DNA of 64,000 nt from NCBI RefSeq assembly GCF_000753715.1, contig NZ_JPER01000005.1, positions 62,001-126,000 of the forward strand, given 5' to 3'. Every line of letters starts with the position of its first letter. Position 1 is the stretch's first letter. The position numbers and the translations under genes were made by a program. The notes below the pieces were generated by a model. That model did no database searches, was not told the DNA's origin, and saw nothing but the letters and a program-made list of their open reading frames with translations. Positions 42,781-51,990 of the stretch are shown piece by piece. Origin of the DNA: Pseudidiomarina salinarum. GTDB lineage: Bacteria > Pseudomonadota > Gammaproteobacteria > Enterobacterales > Alteromonadaceae.

Positions 42781-43833
42781 ATGCGTGAGCAACTGGAACG
42801 TAAAGCTTTTCTGATTTTGCTCGCTGGCGTCTCGCTGGCCTTTTTTCTTATTCTGAAACCCTTCTGGTCGGCCATATTCTGGGCCTGCGCCATCGCGATT
42901 ATTTTCACCCCGATGCAGGGATTCCTTAAGAAGCGGCTGGGCGATCATCCCAATAGTATTGCCTTGCTGACACTGCTTATCTGCGTGGCGATTGTGGTTA
43001 TTCCGGTGATCTTTCTCAGTGTAATGTTTGTGCAGGAGGGCATTCAGTTCTACCAGCGGCTGGATACCGGCGAAATTGATCCCCAGCTTATTTTGCAGCA
43101 ACTGCGCGAAGCTTTCCCGTTACTTGATTCACTATTGGCTGAGTTCGGCGTGAATACGGAAAACATCCGTGAGCATATTACCCAACTGGCGAAAAATGCC
43201 AGTCGTTGGCTGGCGCGGGAAACGCTGACAATTGGTCAGAATACTTTTAGTTTTCTGGTGAGTCTGGCGCTGATGCTGTATCTGGCGTTTTTTCTGCTGC
43301 GCGACGGCAGCAAATTGCAGCAGTTGATGATTCGCGCGCTGCCACTGGGCGATGAGCGCGAGCATGCGCTCTTTAAAAAGTTTGTGGAAGTTACCCGGGC
43401 TACCGTGAAAGGGAACCTGGTGGTGGCGGTAGTACAAGGCGCACTTGGCGGAATTATCTTCTGGGCGCTGGATATTCCCGGGCCGTTCCTGTGGGGTGTG
43501 GTGATGGCCTTCTTATCTCTGATCCCGGCTGTCGGGGCGGCCTTAATCTGGTTGCCGGTCAGCTTATACCTGTTCGCAACGGGTGACTGGGTCAGCGCTT
43601 CGATTCTGGTTGCCTATGGCGCCGTGGTGATCGGCTTAGCGGACAACGTGCTACGCCCGGTGTTAGTCGGCCGCGATACCAAGTTGCCCGATTACGTGGT
43701 GTTGTTCTCCACCATTGGTGGTTTGGCGCTGTTCGGTATCAACGGCTTCGTTATCGGTCCGCTACTGGCGGCGCTATTTTTAGCGTGCTGGCAGATTTTT
43801 ATGACTGACTTTAATCAGGATCACAAAGCCTGA
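42781..43833 (+). CDS. AI-2E (PerM-like) family membrane protein
   Basis: A 350-residue member of the AI-2E/PerM family (PF01594), with about seven membrane segments and a large soluble insertion in the middle (about residues 75-150). Typical phrases are LVVAVVQGALGGIIFWALDIPGPFLWGVVMAFLSLIPAVG, split into short motifs, and the C-terminal FVIGPLLAALFLACW. Some members export autoinducer-2 and others are Na+/H+ antiporters; the function here is open. The 3' end overlaps the convergent cfa gene by 13 bases. Confidence 0.85.
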   Translation: MREQLERKAFLILLAGVSLAFFLILKPFWSAIFWACAIAIIFTPMQGFLKKRLGDHPNSIALLTLLICVAIVVIPVIFLSVMFVQEGIQFYQRLDTGEIDPQLILQQLREAFPLLDSLLAEFGVNTENIREHITQLAKNASRWLARETLTIGQNTFSFLVSLALMLYLAFFLLRDGSKLQQLMIRALPLGDEREHALFKKFVEVTRATVKGNLVVAVVQGALGGIIFWALDIPGPFLWGVVMAFLSLIPAVGAALIWLPVSLYLFATGDWVSASILVAYGAVVIGLADNVLRPVLVGRDTKLPDYVVLFSTIGGLALFGINGFVIGPLLAALFLACWQIFMTDFNQDHKA

Positions 43834-44966
43834 GCATCAGCGGCGTCACTGTCCAGTCGTGGACGGTGATAGCCGCCGGTGACACCACGTTTGCTGAACA
43901 CCCACTGCCATAGTTGCAGATCCCGCGCCCGGAATGCGCCGGCACAGGATAGCAAATAGTACCGCCACATTCTGAAGAAGGTCATGTCGTATTCCCCTTC
44001 CAGTTTGGGCCAGTTAGCTTCAAAATTACGATACCAGTCCATCAGCGTCGGGTCATAATCGGCGCCGAAATTATGAACATCTTCGGCACATACCAGGTCC
44101 CGCGATACGTCGTCGATATGGGCCAGGCAGGGCAGTTCACCGTTAGGGAAAATGTATTTGCTAATCCAGGGGTCGGTGCCGCGCACATCGCGGTTGCGGC
44201 CGATGGTATGCAATAAAAATAGGCCGTCATCGCGCAGACAGCGTTCTACGACTTTAAAATAATCTTTGTAGTTACGTTGACCAACGTGCTCAAACATACC
44301 CAAACTAACGATGGCATCAAACTTCTCGTTGAGATCACGGTAGTCCTGCAACCGGAATTCAACCGGTAATCCTTTACATAATTCTTCGCCCAGCCGGACC
44401 TGCTCTTTGGAGATAGTCACACCCACACACTCCACCCCGTAATTCTCGGCGGCATACTTCATAAAGCTACCCCAGCCACATCCGATATCAAGAATCTTCA
44501 TGCCCGGCTGCAGTTGCAGTTTCTGACAAGTGAGTTCAAGTTTATTGCGCTGGGCCTGATCCAGGTTCTGGGCATGGTTCCAGTAGCCGCAGGTGTATAC
44601 CATGCGTTTATCCAGCATCTGCTGATATAACCTGTTGCCGATATCATAATGGTGTTCGCCCACTTTCCAGGCCCGGCGGGTATTTTGCAGGTTAAGGAAC
44701 CGGCTTTTCAGATGATGCCACAACAGCCGGCTGGGTTTGATCTTATCGCCGATGCGGGCGCTTAGCAGCCGGTGGAAAAATTCGTCCAGCTGCTCACAGT
44801 CCCACTCACCGGCCATGTAAGCTTCGCCAAGGGCAAGGTTGCCCCGCGCCAGGACATCATTGAAAAAGCCGTCGTCATGAACCTGAATATCCCAGGGGCG
44901 ATGTCCGTTGATCTCAATATCCGCTTCTTGTAATAGTTCTTGAATAAAGATCTTGGCCTGACTCAT
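43821..44966 (-). CDS. cfa: Cyclopropane-fatty-acyl-phospholipid synthase
   Basis: A 381-residue S-adenosylmethionine-dependent enzyme that methylenates unsaturated acyl chains of membrane phospholipids, commonly in stationary phase or stress. The N-terminal lipid-binding region (residues 1-100) precedes the core with HYDIGNRLYQQML, YTCGYWNHAQNLDQAQ and motif I ILDIGCGWGSFMKYAAE near residue 160. The later LGMFEHVGQRNYKDYF and IFPNGELPCLAHID are family hallmarks. The 3' end overlaps the PerM-like gene. It is divergent from the RcsF-like lipoprotein gene, so the 148-base region between them carries both promoters. Confidence 0.95.
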   Translation of the reverse strand: MSQAKIFIQELLQEADIEINGHRPWDIQVHDDGFFNDVLARGNLALGEAYMAGEWDCEQLDEFFHRLLSARIGDKIKPSRLLWHHLKSRFLNLQNTRRAWKVGEHHYDIGNRLYQQMLDKRMVYTCGYWNHAQNLDQAQRNKLELTCQKLQLQPGMKILDIGCGWGSFMKYAAENYGVECVGVTISKEQVRLGEELCKGLPVEFRLQDYRDLNEKFDAIVSLGMFEHVGQRNYKDYFKVVERCLRDDGLFLLHTIGRNRDVRGTDPWISKYIFPNGELPCLAHIDDVSRDLVCAEDVHNFGADYDPTLMDWYRNFEANWPKLEGEYDMTFFRMWRYYLLSCAGAFRARDLQLWQWVFSKRGVTGGYHRPRLDSDAADAQAL

Positions 44967-45114
44967 GAATTCCTCCTGAAAAGTAGTCGCTGCCCCATTC
45001 TAGGACGAATTTCAAAGTTTTGCATATTTTGAGAAAAGTTCTGACTGGACACTGGCGGGAACAGGCCGTAATGTTTGAGTGAGTAAGACGAAACAACCAG
45101 AAGGGGCCTGCAAA

Positions 45115-45483
45115 GTGCGGATTAAAGTAATCACGGTTGCCATTGCCGGAATGCTGCTAGCGGCTTGCAGTAGCACACCAGATAGCCTGACTGAGCAGCA
45201 ATTGCAACGAGCGGCCACAGTGCAATTTATTAAGCCTTATGAATTATCACGTACTGATGTGGAGTTTATTAGCCGGGGCGAGGTGGTTGGTGAATCCTGT
45301 CAGGGGAATTTTATGGCGCCTGAGGCAACTCAGGAACGCGCCCTGCTTGAACTCAAAATTGCGGCGGCTGAACTTGGTGCCAACGCTGTGGTTTTACAGA
45401 GTTGTCAGCAGCCGACAGCCAGCGCTTGTAAAAAGCTCTGGATCTGCACCGGCACGGCCCATGATATGCAGCCACTTCAATAA
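45115..45483 (+). CDS. RcsF-like lipoprotein
   Basis: A 122-residue predicted outer-membrane lipoprotein (lipobox LAAC, Cys18). The mature part aligns with E. coli RcsF: GEVVGESCQG matches GEVSGDSCQA, LGANAVVLQSC matches MKANAVLLHSC, and the end ICTGTAHDM matches VCIGSALNI. The four conserved Cys (62, 97, 105, 111) would form the two nested disulfides of RcsF, the surface stress sensor of the Rcs phosphorelay. RcsB, RcsC, RcsD and IgaA are not in the window, so an Rcs role is not shown. The start is GTG. It lies 20 bases before cysteine synthase. Confidence 0.75.
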   Translation: MRIKVITVAIAGMLLAACSSTPDSLTEQQLQRAATVQFIKPYELSRTDVEFISRGEVVGESCQGNFMAPEATQERALLELKIAAAELGANAVVLQSCQQPTASACKKLWICTGTAHDMQPLQ

Positions 45484-45502
45484 GTAATAAAGAGGTTTAG
45501 TT

Positions 45503-46540
45503 ATGCGCAATGCGCGACGAGCGATCGATCTCATCGGTCAGACCGATCTGCTGAGAGTCAATTCACTATCAGAGTTAACCGGCTGCGAGATCCTGATCAA
45601 GCTGGAGTCACAGAATCCCGGCGGATCAATTAAGGACCGGGCGGCACTGCAGATGATCACGGACGCCATGGCGCGCGGCGAACTGCGGCCGGGAATGACA
45701 GTGGTTGAAGGCACAGCGGGCAACACCGGCATCGGCCTGGCGATTGTCGCCCGCGGCTTCGGGCTGGATATGCTGGCGGTGATGCCCAACGATCAGAGCC
45801 CCGAGAAAGAGCGGATGATCGCATTGCACGGGGCTCAGTTGAAAACGGTCAACCCGGTGCCTTTTCGCGATGAAAATCACTTTTACCACACCGCCCGCCG
45901 GCTGGCCGAATCCCGTGCAGATTACTGGTGGGCCAACCAGTTTGAAAACACCAGCAACCTGCGAGCCCATTATTTGCATACCGGCCCCGAAATCTGGCAA
46001 CAAACCGATGGTAATATAGATATTCTGGTGTCGGTAGCCGGTACCGGCGGCACCATTGCTGGCAACTCCATGTTTCTTAAAGAGCAGAATCCGGAGATCC
46101 AGGTGTGGCTGACTGACCCCAACGGCTCAGGCATATTCAGTTATCTGAAAACCGGTGAATATATTGCTGACGGCAGCTCCATGACTGAGGGCATCGGCAT
46201 TATGCGACTGGTCGAAAACTTTAAGCAGGCGCGGATTGATGCGGCGGTCAATCTGCCGGATCAGGACCTTATCAGCATGTCGCGCCATGTACGGGAACAT
46301 GACGGTATTGTGCTGGGCAGCAGTTCGGCGCTGAACCTTGCGGGCGCGCTGCAGGCCGCAGCGCTGCATGGCCCCGGTAAAACTATTGTTACTTTTGCCT
46401 GCGATCTGGGCGAGCGCTCGGCAAGTAAGTTATATAACCCTGATTATCTCCGCAGCAGGGGCCTGAGCGATCAGGCCGAGCCGGTAACCGAATTGCTGGC
46501 GCGCTACTATCAGGCTGGCGACAAAGTATGGTATCGCTGA
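45503..46540 (+). CDS. Cysteine synthase family PLP enzyme (O-acetylserine sulfhydrylase type)
   Basis: A 345-residue pyridoxal-phosphate enzyme of fold type II. The PLP-binding Lys is in NPGGSIKDRAAL near residue 44, the substrate Ser/Thr loop is TAGNTGIGLA near residue 70, and the phosphate-binding GTGGTIAG is near residue 178. It should make cysteine from O-acetylserine and sulfide, but cystathionine beta-synthase-like or other variants cannot be excluded. The distinctive inserts HFYHTARRLAESR and a longer C-terminus place it in the cysteine synthase A-like subgroup. The glpQ gene follows one base after the stop. Confidence 0.88.
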   Translation: MRNARRAIDLIGQTDLLRVNSLSELTGCEILIKLESQNPGGSIKDRAALQMITDAMARGELRPGMTVVEGTAGNTGIGLAIVARGFGLDMLAVMPNDQSPEKERMIALHGAQLKTVNPVPFRDENHFYHTARRLAESRADYWWANQFENTSNLRAHYLHTGPEIWQQTDGNIDILVSVAGTGGTIAGNSMFLKEQNPEIQVWLTDPNGSGIFSYLKTGEYIADGSSMTEGIGIMRLVENFKQARIDAAVNLPDQDLISMSRHVREHDGIVLGSSSALNLAGALQAAALHGPGKTIVTFACDLGERSASKLYNPDYLRSRGLSDQAEPVTELLARYYQAGDKVWYR

Positions 46541-46541
46541 C

Positions 46542-47552
46542 ATGAAACTGAAGTCACTGCTGCTAATAGCCTTACTGGCGCTGGGTCAGCTGATACCGCT
46601 GACCACCGCTACAGCACAGCAGCAGGAGCCGCTTATCATTGCGCACCGTGGCGCCTCAGCCTATGCCCCTGAACACAGCAGCGTGGCGGTAGCACTGGCG
46701 CATGCGATGGACGCGGATTATATCGAGCAGGATATCGTTCTCACCCGCGATAAAGTGCCGGTGGTATTACATGATATTCAGCTCGATGCCGTAACCAATG
46801 TGGCAGAAGTTTTCCCTGAAAGAACCCGGCCAGATGGCCGTTATTATGTGCTGGATTTCAGTTTTGCTGAACTCCAGCAGCTAACCTTGCAGGCCCGTAT
46901 TGATCCGAATAGTGGTCAGGTGAGATACCCCCGGCGCTTTCCGGCTGGCTACGGGCAGTTCCGGATCATGAGTCTGGCGGAGCAGCTGGAACTGATTCAG
47001 GGGCTGAATATCAGCCGCAACGAACTGGTTGGTGTGTACATAGAGATTAAGGCTGCCCGCTGGCACCGGGAACAGAATTACGACATCACCGCGGCGGTGA
47101 TGCGGGTGTTACATGACTACGGTTATACCGGTGTGGTGCCGCCGACCCCGGTTTATCTGCAGAGCTTCGACCCGGAAGTTGTGCGCCGGCTGAAACGCGA
47201 ATTTCATACCCGCTTACCACTAGTGCAGCTGATCGGCGAAAACCGCTGGAATGAAAGCCCGGCGGACTATAATGTCATGCGCACCGCGGCGGGGCTGGAA
47301 GCGGTTAGCAGCTATGCTGACGGTGTCGGGGTATGGGGACCACAAGTGTTGCTGGGAGTGAATGACGAAGGCCAGCCGCAGTTTTCGACGCTGGTTACTG
47401 ATGCCCATAAAGCCGGACTCTTTGTTCATGCCTATACCTTGCGCGCCGATGACTTGCCGGCCGGGGTCAAAAATTACGCGCAACTTTATGAATGGCTACG
47501 GCAGGCAGGAATTGACGGAGTCTTTACGGATTTCCCTGATCGTCACGACTGA
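46542..47552 (+). CDS. glpQ: Periplasmic glycerophosphodiester phosphodiesterase
   Basis: A 336-residue TIM-barrel enzyme that hydrolyses glycerophosphodiesters to glycerol 3-phosphate and an alcohol. The signal peptide is about 25 residues, so it is periplasmic. Active-site residues are visible in IAHRGASAYAPEHSSVA near residue 34 (His and a Glu-equivalent position), EQDIVLTRDKVPVVLHD (Glu-x-Asp and the second His) and VYIEIKAARW. The end DGVFTDFPDR is typical of the family. It starts one base after cysteine synthase and converges with the GNAT gene, overlapping it by ten bases. Confidence 0.92.
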   Translation: MKLKSLLLIALLALGQLIPLTTATAQQQEPLIIAHRGASAYAPEHSSVAVALAHAMDADYIEQDIVLTRDKVPVVLHDIQLDAVTNVAEVFPERTRPDGRYYVLDFSFAELQQLTLQARIDPNSGQVRYPRRFPAGYGQFRIMSLAEQLELIQGLNISRNELVGVYIEIKAARWHREQNYDITAAVMRVLHDYGYTGVVPPTPVYLQSFDPEVVRRLKREFHTRLPLVQLIGENRWNESPADYNVMRTAAGLEAVSSYADGVGVWGPQVLLGVNDEGQPQFSTLVTDAHKAGLFVHAYTLRADDLPAGVKNYAQLYEWLRQAGIDGVFTDFPDRHD

Positions 47553-48043
47553 TCAGTAGCAAAAGTATGCCGCATCCGGTAGCCATCGCTACCTTCGTCG
47601 TTCTCTTCGTGGTTCTCTTCGTCGTAATAACCGACCAGGACGTCGGTGACCGCGAAGTCGAACTTTTCGTAGAGCCGGATGGCGGGCAAGTTATCGGTTT
47701 TAACCTCAAGCGAAATACTGGCGGCCCCCTGCGCCCTGGCGTACTCCATCGCGTTGATCAGCAATGCTTTGCCAAGCCCGGTACCCCGTGTACTTTCCAG
47801 CGTCGCGATAGAATACAACCGCCAGTTACGGCTGTTACTGCGGCTTAGTAACATGGAATAACCCACCAGTTGGTGCTGCTTACTGATGGCAACGTGGATT
47901 GTCGCACTGGGAGATTGTAGTAGCCGCCGGAAACTGCGGCGGCCAAGCTGACTATAATTAAAGGTTGCAGCTTCCAGTGCGACGAGTTGGTCGAGATCAC
48001 CGGTTACTGCGGGCCGGATAGTCCAGCCCGGTTCCGTGGTCAT
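47543..48043 (-). CDS. GNAT-family N-acetyltransferase linked to a RimK-like gene
   Basis: A 166-residue acetyltransferase of the GNAT superfamily. Acetyl-CoA binding is indicated by STRGTGLGKALLINAMEYAR near residue 90, and the C-terminal part has SLEVKTDNLPAIRLYEKFDF, characteristic of RimI-like enzymes. The tail is very acidic with a short repeat (DEENHEENDEGSD). The ATG at 48043 is one base after the stop of the RimK-like gene, so the two form a coupled unit. GNAT plus ATP-grasp pairs have been proposed to modify peptides or proteins. The last codons overlap glpQ by ten bases. Confidence 0.85.
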   Translation of the reverse strand: MTTEPGWTIRPAVTGDLDQLVALEAATFNYSQLGRRSFRRLLQSPSATIHVAISKQHQLVGYSMLLSRSNSRNWRLYSIATLESTRGTGLGKALLINAMEYARAQGAASISLEVKTDNLPAIRLYEKFDFAVTDVLVGYYDEENHEENDEGSDGYRMRHTFATDQS

Positions 48044-48044
48044 G

Positions 48045-49508
48045 TTATTTTTCGTCCAGCCGCCGCGCAAAGTCCCGCATAATGATGTGGTAGAGCTCAT
48101 CACCAAGCAGTAAATCTTCGACGCCCGAGTCAATTGAGGGGTTATCATTAATCTCGATAATCACCGGGCCATTGGTGGTATTCTTCACATCGACACCGTA
48201 CAGGCCATCACCAATCAGGCGCGTGGCTTGCAGTGCGGTTTTCACGATTTCCTTCGGCACCTGGTGCAGGCTGATCGTCTCAAAGCCACCGGTCTTACCG
48301 CGGCTACTGGCACTGGCATGGTTATAGATCTGCCAGTGATTACGCGCCATCAGGTACTTACAGGCATAGATAGGGCGGTTATTCAGTACGCCGATACGCC
48401 AGTCAAAGTCGGTGCGGACAAACTCCTGGGCCAGCAGAATCGTCGATTTTTTGAAGAGCTCAGCCGCAATCTGCTTAAACTCGGTTACATTTTCGGCTTT
48501 CTCAACACCAATCGAGAAAGATCCGTCAGGAATCTTCAACACCACCGGGTAACCCAGACGGCCGCCAATCTCCTCGTAGTCCACCGGTTGCTGACTAAGC
48601 AGCAGTTCAGTGCGTGGGGTAGGAATGTGGTGTTTATCCAGTAATTCTTTCAGGAATACTTTGTTGGCGCACTGCAGGATAGCATCCGGCGCATCAATAA
48701 CCACCAGCCCGTTGGCTTCTGCTTTTTTGGCAAAGTGGTAGGTGTAATGGTTAATCCGCGTGGTTTCGCGAATAAACAGCGCGTCGAACTCCAACAACCG
48801 GTTAAAGTCATCGGCAGTGATAAGCTCGGCTTCGATATCCGCGTCTTTAGCGGCTTTCACGAAGCGTTGCAGGGCTTTCTTATCACTGGTCGGAATATGC
48901 TCGTCGGGGTCATGCAGAATCGCCAGGTCATAGCGGTACTCTTTGCGGGCACGCGCTTTGCGCCAGACCCGCTTACTGAATGCATCCAGTGAATCGCCAA
49001 AGAAAGTCTGCTGTTCGTCATTCAGTTCAGGTAAACCACCGGCGCGCAGCTTGTTAATAAACCAGCGGCCCTGATAGGCAAATTCAACCCAGATCACCGG
49101 GCACGGGTAGCGATCAAAAATCTGCCGGGCAAAGTGGCTGAGCTGTGGCTGCTGGGCATGCCCAAAGCAAATCAGCACGGTCACCGGCTCATTCTGATCC
49201 GCGGTTGCCAGAAACTTGCTGAGCTGTTTATCGGTATTGGCCAGCAATAACTGATAATGCGAGAAGTTTGCTAAGTCAGTGATGGTAGATACTGACGGCA
49301 GCACACGCTGGCCCCGCGCTTCAGCCAGCAGACTCACGTAATATCCCGTTGACAGGTAACTTAAGTCACCGCACAGATTCAACAGCTGGGTACGGGTTTT
49401 TGAAGGCTGTTGAAGTAAGTATTCACTTGCTGTGATAGTTGATTGACTAGGGTAGTATGGCTGCCAGTCGGTAATATCATCAAGAATAATTAAAGCAGAG
49501 TTTTGCAT
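48045..49508 (-). CDS. RimK-like ATP-grasp ligase with an N-terminal RLAN domain
   Basis: A 487-residue protein with a C-terminal ATP-grasp domain of the RimK type, predicted to add amino acids (often Glu) to a carboxyl group. Residues about 1-200 form the RimK-like N-terminal domain, starting IILDDITDWQPYYPS. The ligase domain has IDAPDAILQCANKVFLKELLD near 290, VLKIPDGSFSIGVEK as the ATP-Lys strand and GVDVKNTTNGPVIIEINDNPSID as the metal site. The start gives a normal family N-terminus. It is the first gene of a pair with the GNAT gene. A glutamate-cysteine-ligase-like (GCS2) partner found in some relatives is absent. Confidence 0.85.
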   Translation of the reverse strand: MQNSALIILDDITDWQPYYPSQSTITASEYLLQQPSKTRTQLLNLCGDLSYLSTGYYVSLLAEARGQRVLPSVSTITDLANFSHYQLLLANTDKQLSKFLATADQNEPVTVLICFGHAQQPQLSHFARQIFDRYPCPVIWVEFAYQGRWFINKLRAGGLPELNDEQQTFFGDSLDAFSKRVWRKARARKEYRYDLAILHDPDEHIPTSDKKALQRFVKAAKDADIEAELITADDFNRLLEFDALFIRETTRINHYTYHFAKKAEANGLVVIDAPDAILQCANKVFLKELLDKHHIPTPRTELLLSQQPVDYEEIGGRLGYPVVLKIPDGSFSIGVEKAENVTEFKQIAAELFKKSTILLAQEFVRTDFDWRIGVLNNRPIYACKYLMARNHWQIYNHASASSRGKTGGFETISLHQVPKEIVKTALQATRLIGDGLYGVDVKNTTNGPVIIEINDNPSIDSGVEDLLLGDELYHIIMRDFARRLDEK

Positions 49509-49690
49509 AGCGGCTCCGGGGTGGATATGCGGCGCATTTTTATGCTTATTAAGCTAAAAATACAAGAACTATTTTACCAAAATAATCGTAAAGCATTCGT
49601 CCATCAATAGGATGTAAGCTATTCTCATTAATCAATAATATAGCTAAGTGTATCAAACTTACGCTACTTAAAGGTGATGGAGGCCTGTAC

Positions 49691-50197
49691 ATGCTGACTC
49701 TGCTGGCAAAATTTCTGCGCGCGCTCAACTCGGAGACCGGCGCCTGGGCGCTGGCCTTTGCTTTTGTGCTGGGCATGATTATGGGGCTGACGCCATTATG
49801 GCGCGTTCACAACCTGGTTATCCTGCTGATTGCATTACTGTTCCGGGTAAATCTGACCGGCTTTATTTTAAGCTTTCTGCTGTTTTCGGGTTTTGCCTAT
49901 CTGCTGGACCCTCTGTTCCATCAGCTCGGCTTCGCTATTCTATCCGCTGAGAGCTGGCAACCGGTATGGCAGTCCATGTATGACTCGGCTTTCTGGCGGG
50001 TTCTGCAATTCCATCACACCATTACTATTGGCAGCGTTGTTATCAGTGTGGCATTTGCGCCGGTGCTGGCGGTGGTCAGCTTCTGGATTGTCAGTCAGTA
50101 CCGACGCCGTATTCAGCGCTGGTTTAATCAGCTGCGCATTGTACAGGCGCTGAAAGCCAACCGGTTTTGGGCGATCTACTCAGGTTTACGGGGGTAA
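49691..50197 (+). CDS. TIGR03546 family membrane protein
   Basis: A 168-residue membrane protein of the TIGR03546 family (related to DUF2062), with about three membrane segments and a basic C-terminus. The conserved region is LGMIMGLTPLWRVHNLVILLI, split here, and FSGFAYLLDPLFHQLG. It occurs with TIGR03545 proteins in gammaproteobacteria. The TIGR03545 gene starts five bases after this stop, so they are one operon. A GGAGG ribosome site lies a few bases before the ATG. Function unknown. Confidence 0.85.
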   Translation: MLTLLAKFLRALNSETGAWALAFAFVLGMIMGLTPLWRVHNLVILLIALLFRVNLTGFILSFLLFSGFAYLLDPLFHQLGFAILSAESWQPVWQSMYDSAFWRVLQFHHTITIGSVVISVAFAPVLAVVSFWIVSQYRRRIQRWFNQLRIVQALKANRFWAIYSGLRG

Positions 50198-50202
50198 CGG
50201 AT

Positions 50203-51978
50203 ATGGCAACTCAAGTTCGTCGTAGTGCGGTGCGCTGGCCTGGATTGGCTGCCTTTTTGATCATCCTGGCGCTACTGGCCGCATTTTCGTGGTTACTGCT
50301 GGATAGCATTTTGCGCTGGACCTTTGAACGCAGCCTGGGCACGCTCAATGGCGCCGAAGTGAACATCGAACGGGTCGATCACCAGTGGGTGCCCCTGACC
50401 ATACAGCTGGATGGTGTGCAGATGACCGACCCCGCTGAACCTGAGTTTAACCGGGTGGTGATTGGTCAGGCTCGCGGCGTATTGAACTGGGAGCAGTTAT
50501 TGCTTGGCCGCATCCACTTTGAAGATGTGGTCAGTACCGGTATCCGGGTACGGCAGGAACGCGAATCACCGGGCGAGGTGTACAGCCTGCCCGATAAAGC
50601 AGCGATGCAGGGCTGGGCTAAAGGGAAACTGGCGGATTTAGGCCTGGAAATGCCTTCGGTCGATGAGATTATCAGTAGGGTTGATCTCAAGACCCCCGCT
50701 GCGATAGAGCAGGCCCGTGCTGCATTTGAAGAACAGCAAGAGCAGGTGCAGACTGCGCTGGACGGTCTGCCGAGCAAAGAGAAGCTGACGGAATATGAAG
50801 AACAGGTAAAAACACTGAGTGAAGGTGATGTCAGTAATCCGCAACAACTGCAGCAACGCATGGAAAAGTTCGAGCAGTTAAAAGCGCAGTTTGAAAAAGA
50901 TCGCACCGCCGTACAGCAGTTTCAGGAACAAGCCTCAGAAGCGGTAAAAGTACTGCGGGAAAACCTCGATCGGGTGAAGTCCGCGCCACAGCAGGATCTG
51001 AATCGGGTCGAAGAGCTGATGCAGTTTAATGCCGAAGGGCTGGGTGAGATTACCGAAGTGCTGTTTGGGGAACAGCTGCGGGTATGGAGTAAGTATATCC
51101 TGCTGGCCTACGAGCAGTTAGCGCCGATGATTGCCCGCGCCGCTGATGAGTCGGTGGTAAAACCACAGCGCGGCGAAGGCATCTGGTTTTCTTATACAGG
51201 CGCTGATGCGGCGCCGGACTTTCTGATTAAACAGGCCCGCACTGAGTTTCAGCTGTTCGGCACTGTGCTTGATATCGACTGGAACAATATTACCCATCAG
51301 CATCAGCAACTGGGTCAGCCAACGGTATTTCGCGCTTCTGCCGACAACAAGGAACTCTGGCGCAGCCTGAATCTGAACGGCGAGCTGAAGATGACGGACG
51401 CCGGCGTGGATGCCCGCCAGCAATGGCAACTGCAGGGCGTTAACCTCAGCAATATTGGTCTGAGCGACAGCGATGAGTTCACAGCAAGCCTGATCAATGC
51501 GCTACTGGACAGCGACGGCTCAGTCTCGCTGCGTGATAGCCAGCTGGACGGTTCGGGTGTGGTTCGTTTGTCGGATATGCAGGTGAACGCCGCAGCCGAC
51601 AATCGTTTCGCTGAAGTCGTGGCAAATGCTCTGGAAACGCTACAGCGGCTGGATATCCAGGCTGACATTAGTGGCGCTATGACCACGCCGCAGTTTAATT
51701 TACGCTCGGATCTGGATAAACAGCTTGGTGGGGCGCTGAAAAGTGCGGCACTGGAAGCTGGCCAGCAGGAGCTGTCAGCGTTACGCAGCCGCCTCCAGAG
51801 CGAGGCTAGCGGCTTCACCGAAGCGAATCAGGACGATCTGAACGATATTCTGGCGTTGCTGCAGGATGCAGAGAATCGCGAACAGCGGTTAAAGGATCTG
51901 TTATCGGTGAAATTGCAGGATCGTTTGCAGGATAAACTAAAAGGCCGGTTAAAAGGGCTACTCGGAGATGGTGAGTAG
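50203..51978 (+). CDS. TIGR03545 family envelope protein (AsmA-like features)
   Basis: A 591-residue protein of the TIGR03545 family. One N-terminal membrane helix (about residues 15-37) anchors a large periplasmic part with beta-rich repeats at about 45-110, a coiled coil at about 165-290, and a C-terminal region that resembles AsmA-type lipid-transfer proteins. The ATG at 50203 is the first with a ribosome site (GGGGGTAACGG). The upstream gene is its usual partner TIGR03546. A role in envelope lipid handling is plausible from the AsmA-like features, but not shown. Confidence 0.8.
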   Translation: MATQVRRSAVRWPGLAAFLIILALLAAFSWLLLDSILRWTFERSLGTLNGAEVNIERVDHQWVPLTIQLDGVQMTDPAEPEFNRVVIGQARGVLNWEQLLLGRIHFEDVVSTGIRVRQERESPGEVYSLPDKAAMQGWAKGKLADLGLEMPSVDEIISRVDLKTPAAIEQARAAFEEQQEQVQTALDGLPSKEKLTEYEEQVKTLSEGDVSNPQQLQQRMEKFEQLKAQFEKDRTAVQQFQEQASEAVKVLRENLDRVKSAPQQDLNRVEELMQFNAEGLGEITEVLFGEQLRVWSKYILLAYEQLAPMIARAADESVVKPQRGEGIWFSYTGADAAPDFLIKQARTEFQLFGTVLDIDWNNITHQHQQLGQPTVFRASADNKELWRSLNLNGELKMTDAGVDARQQWQLQGVNLSNIGLSDSDEFTASLINALLDSDGSVSLRDSQLDGSGVVRLSDMQVNAAADNRFAEVVANALETLQRLDIQADISGAMTTPQFNLRSDLDKQLGGALKSAALEAGQQELSALRSRLQSEASGFTEANQDDLNDILALLQDAENREQRLKDLLSVKLQDRLQDKLKGRLKGLLGDGE

Positions 51979-51990
51979 CCCTGCCTGAAA

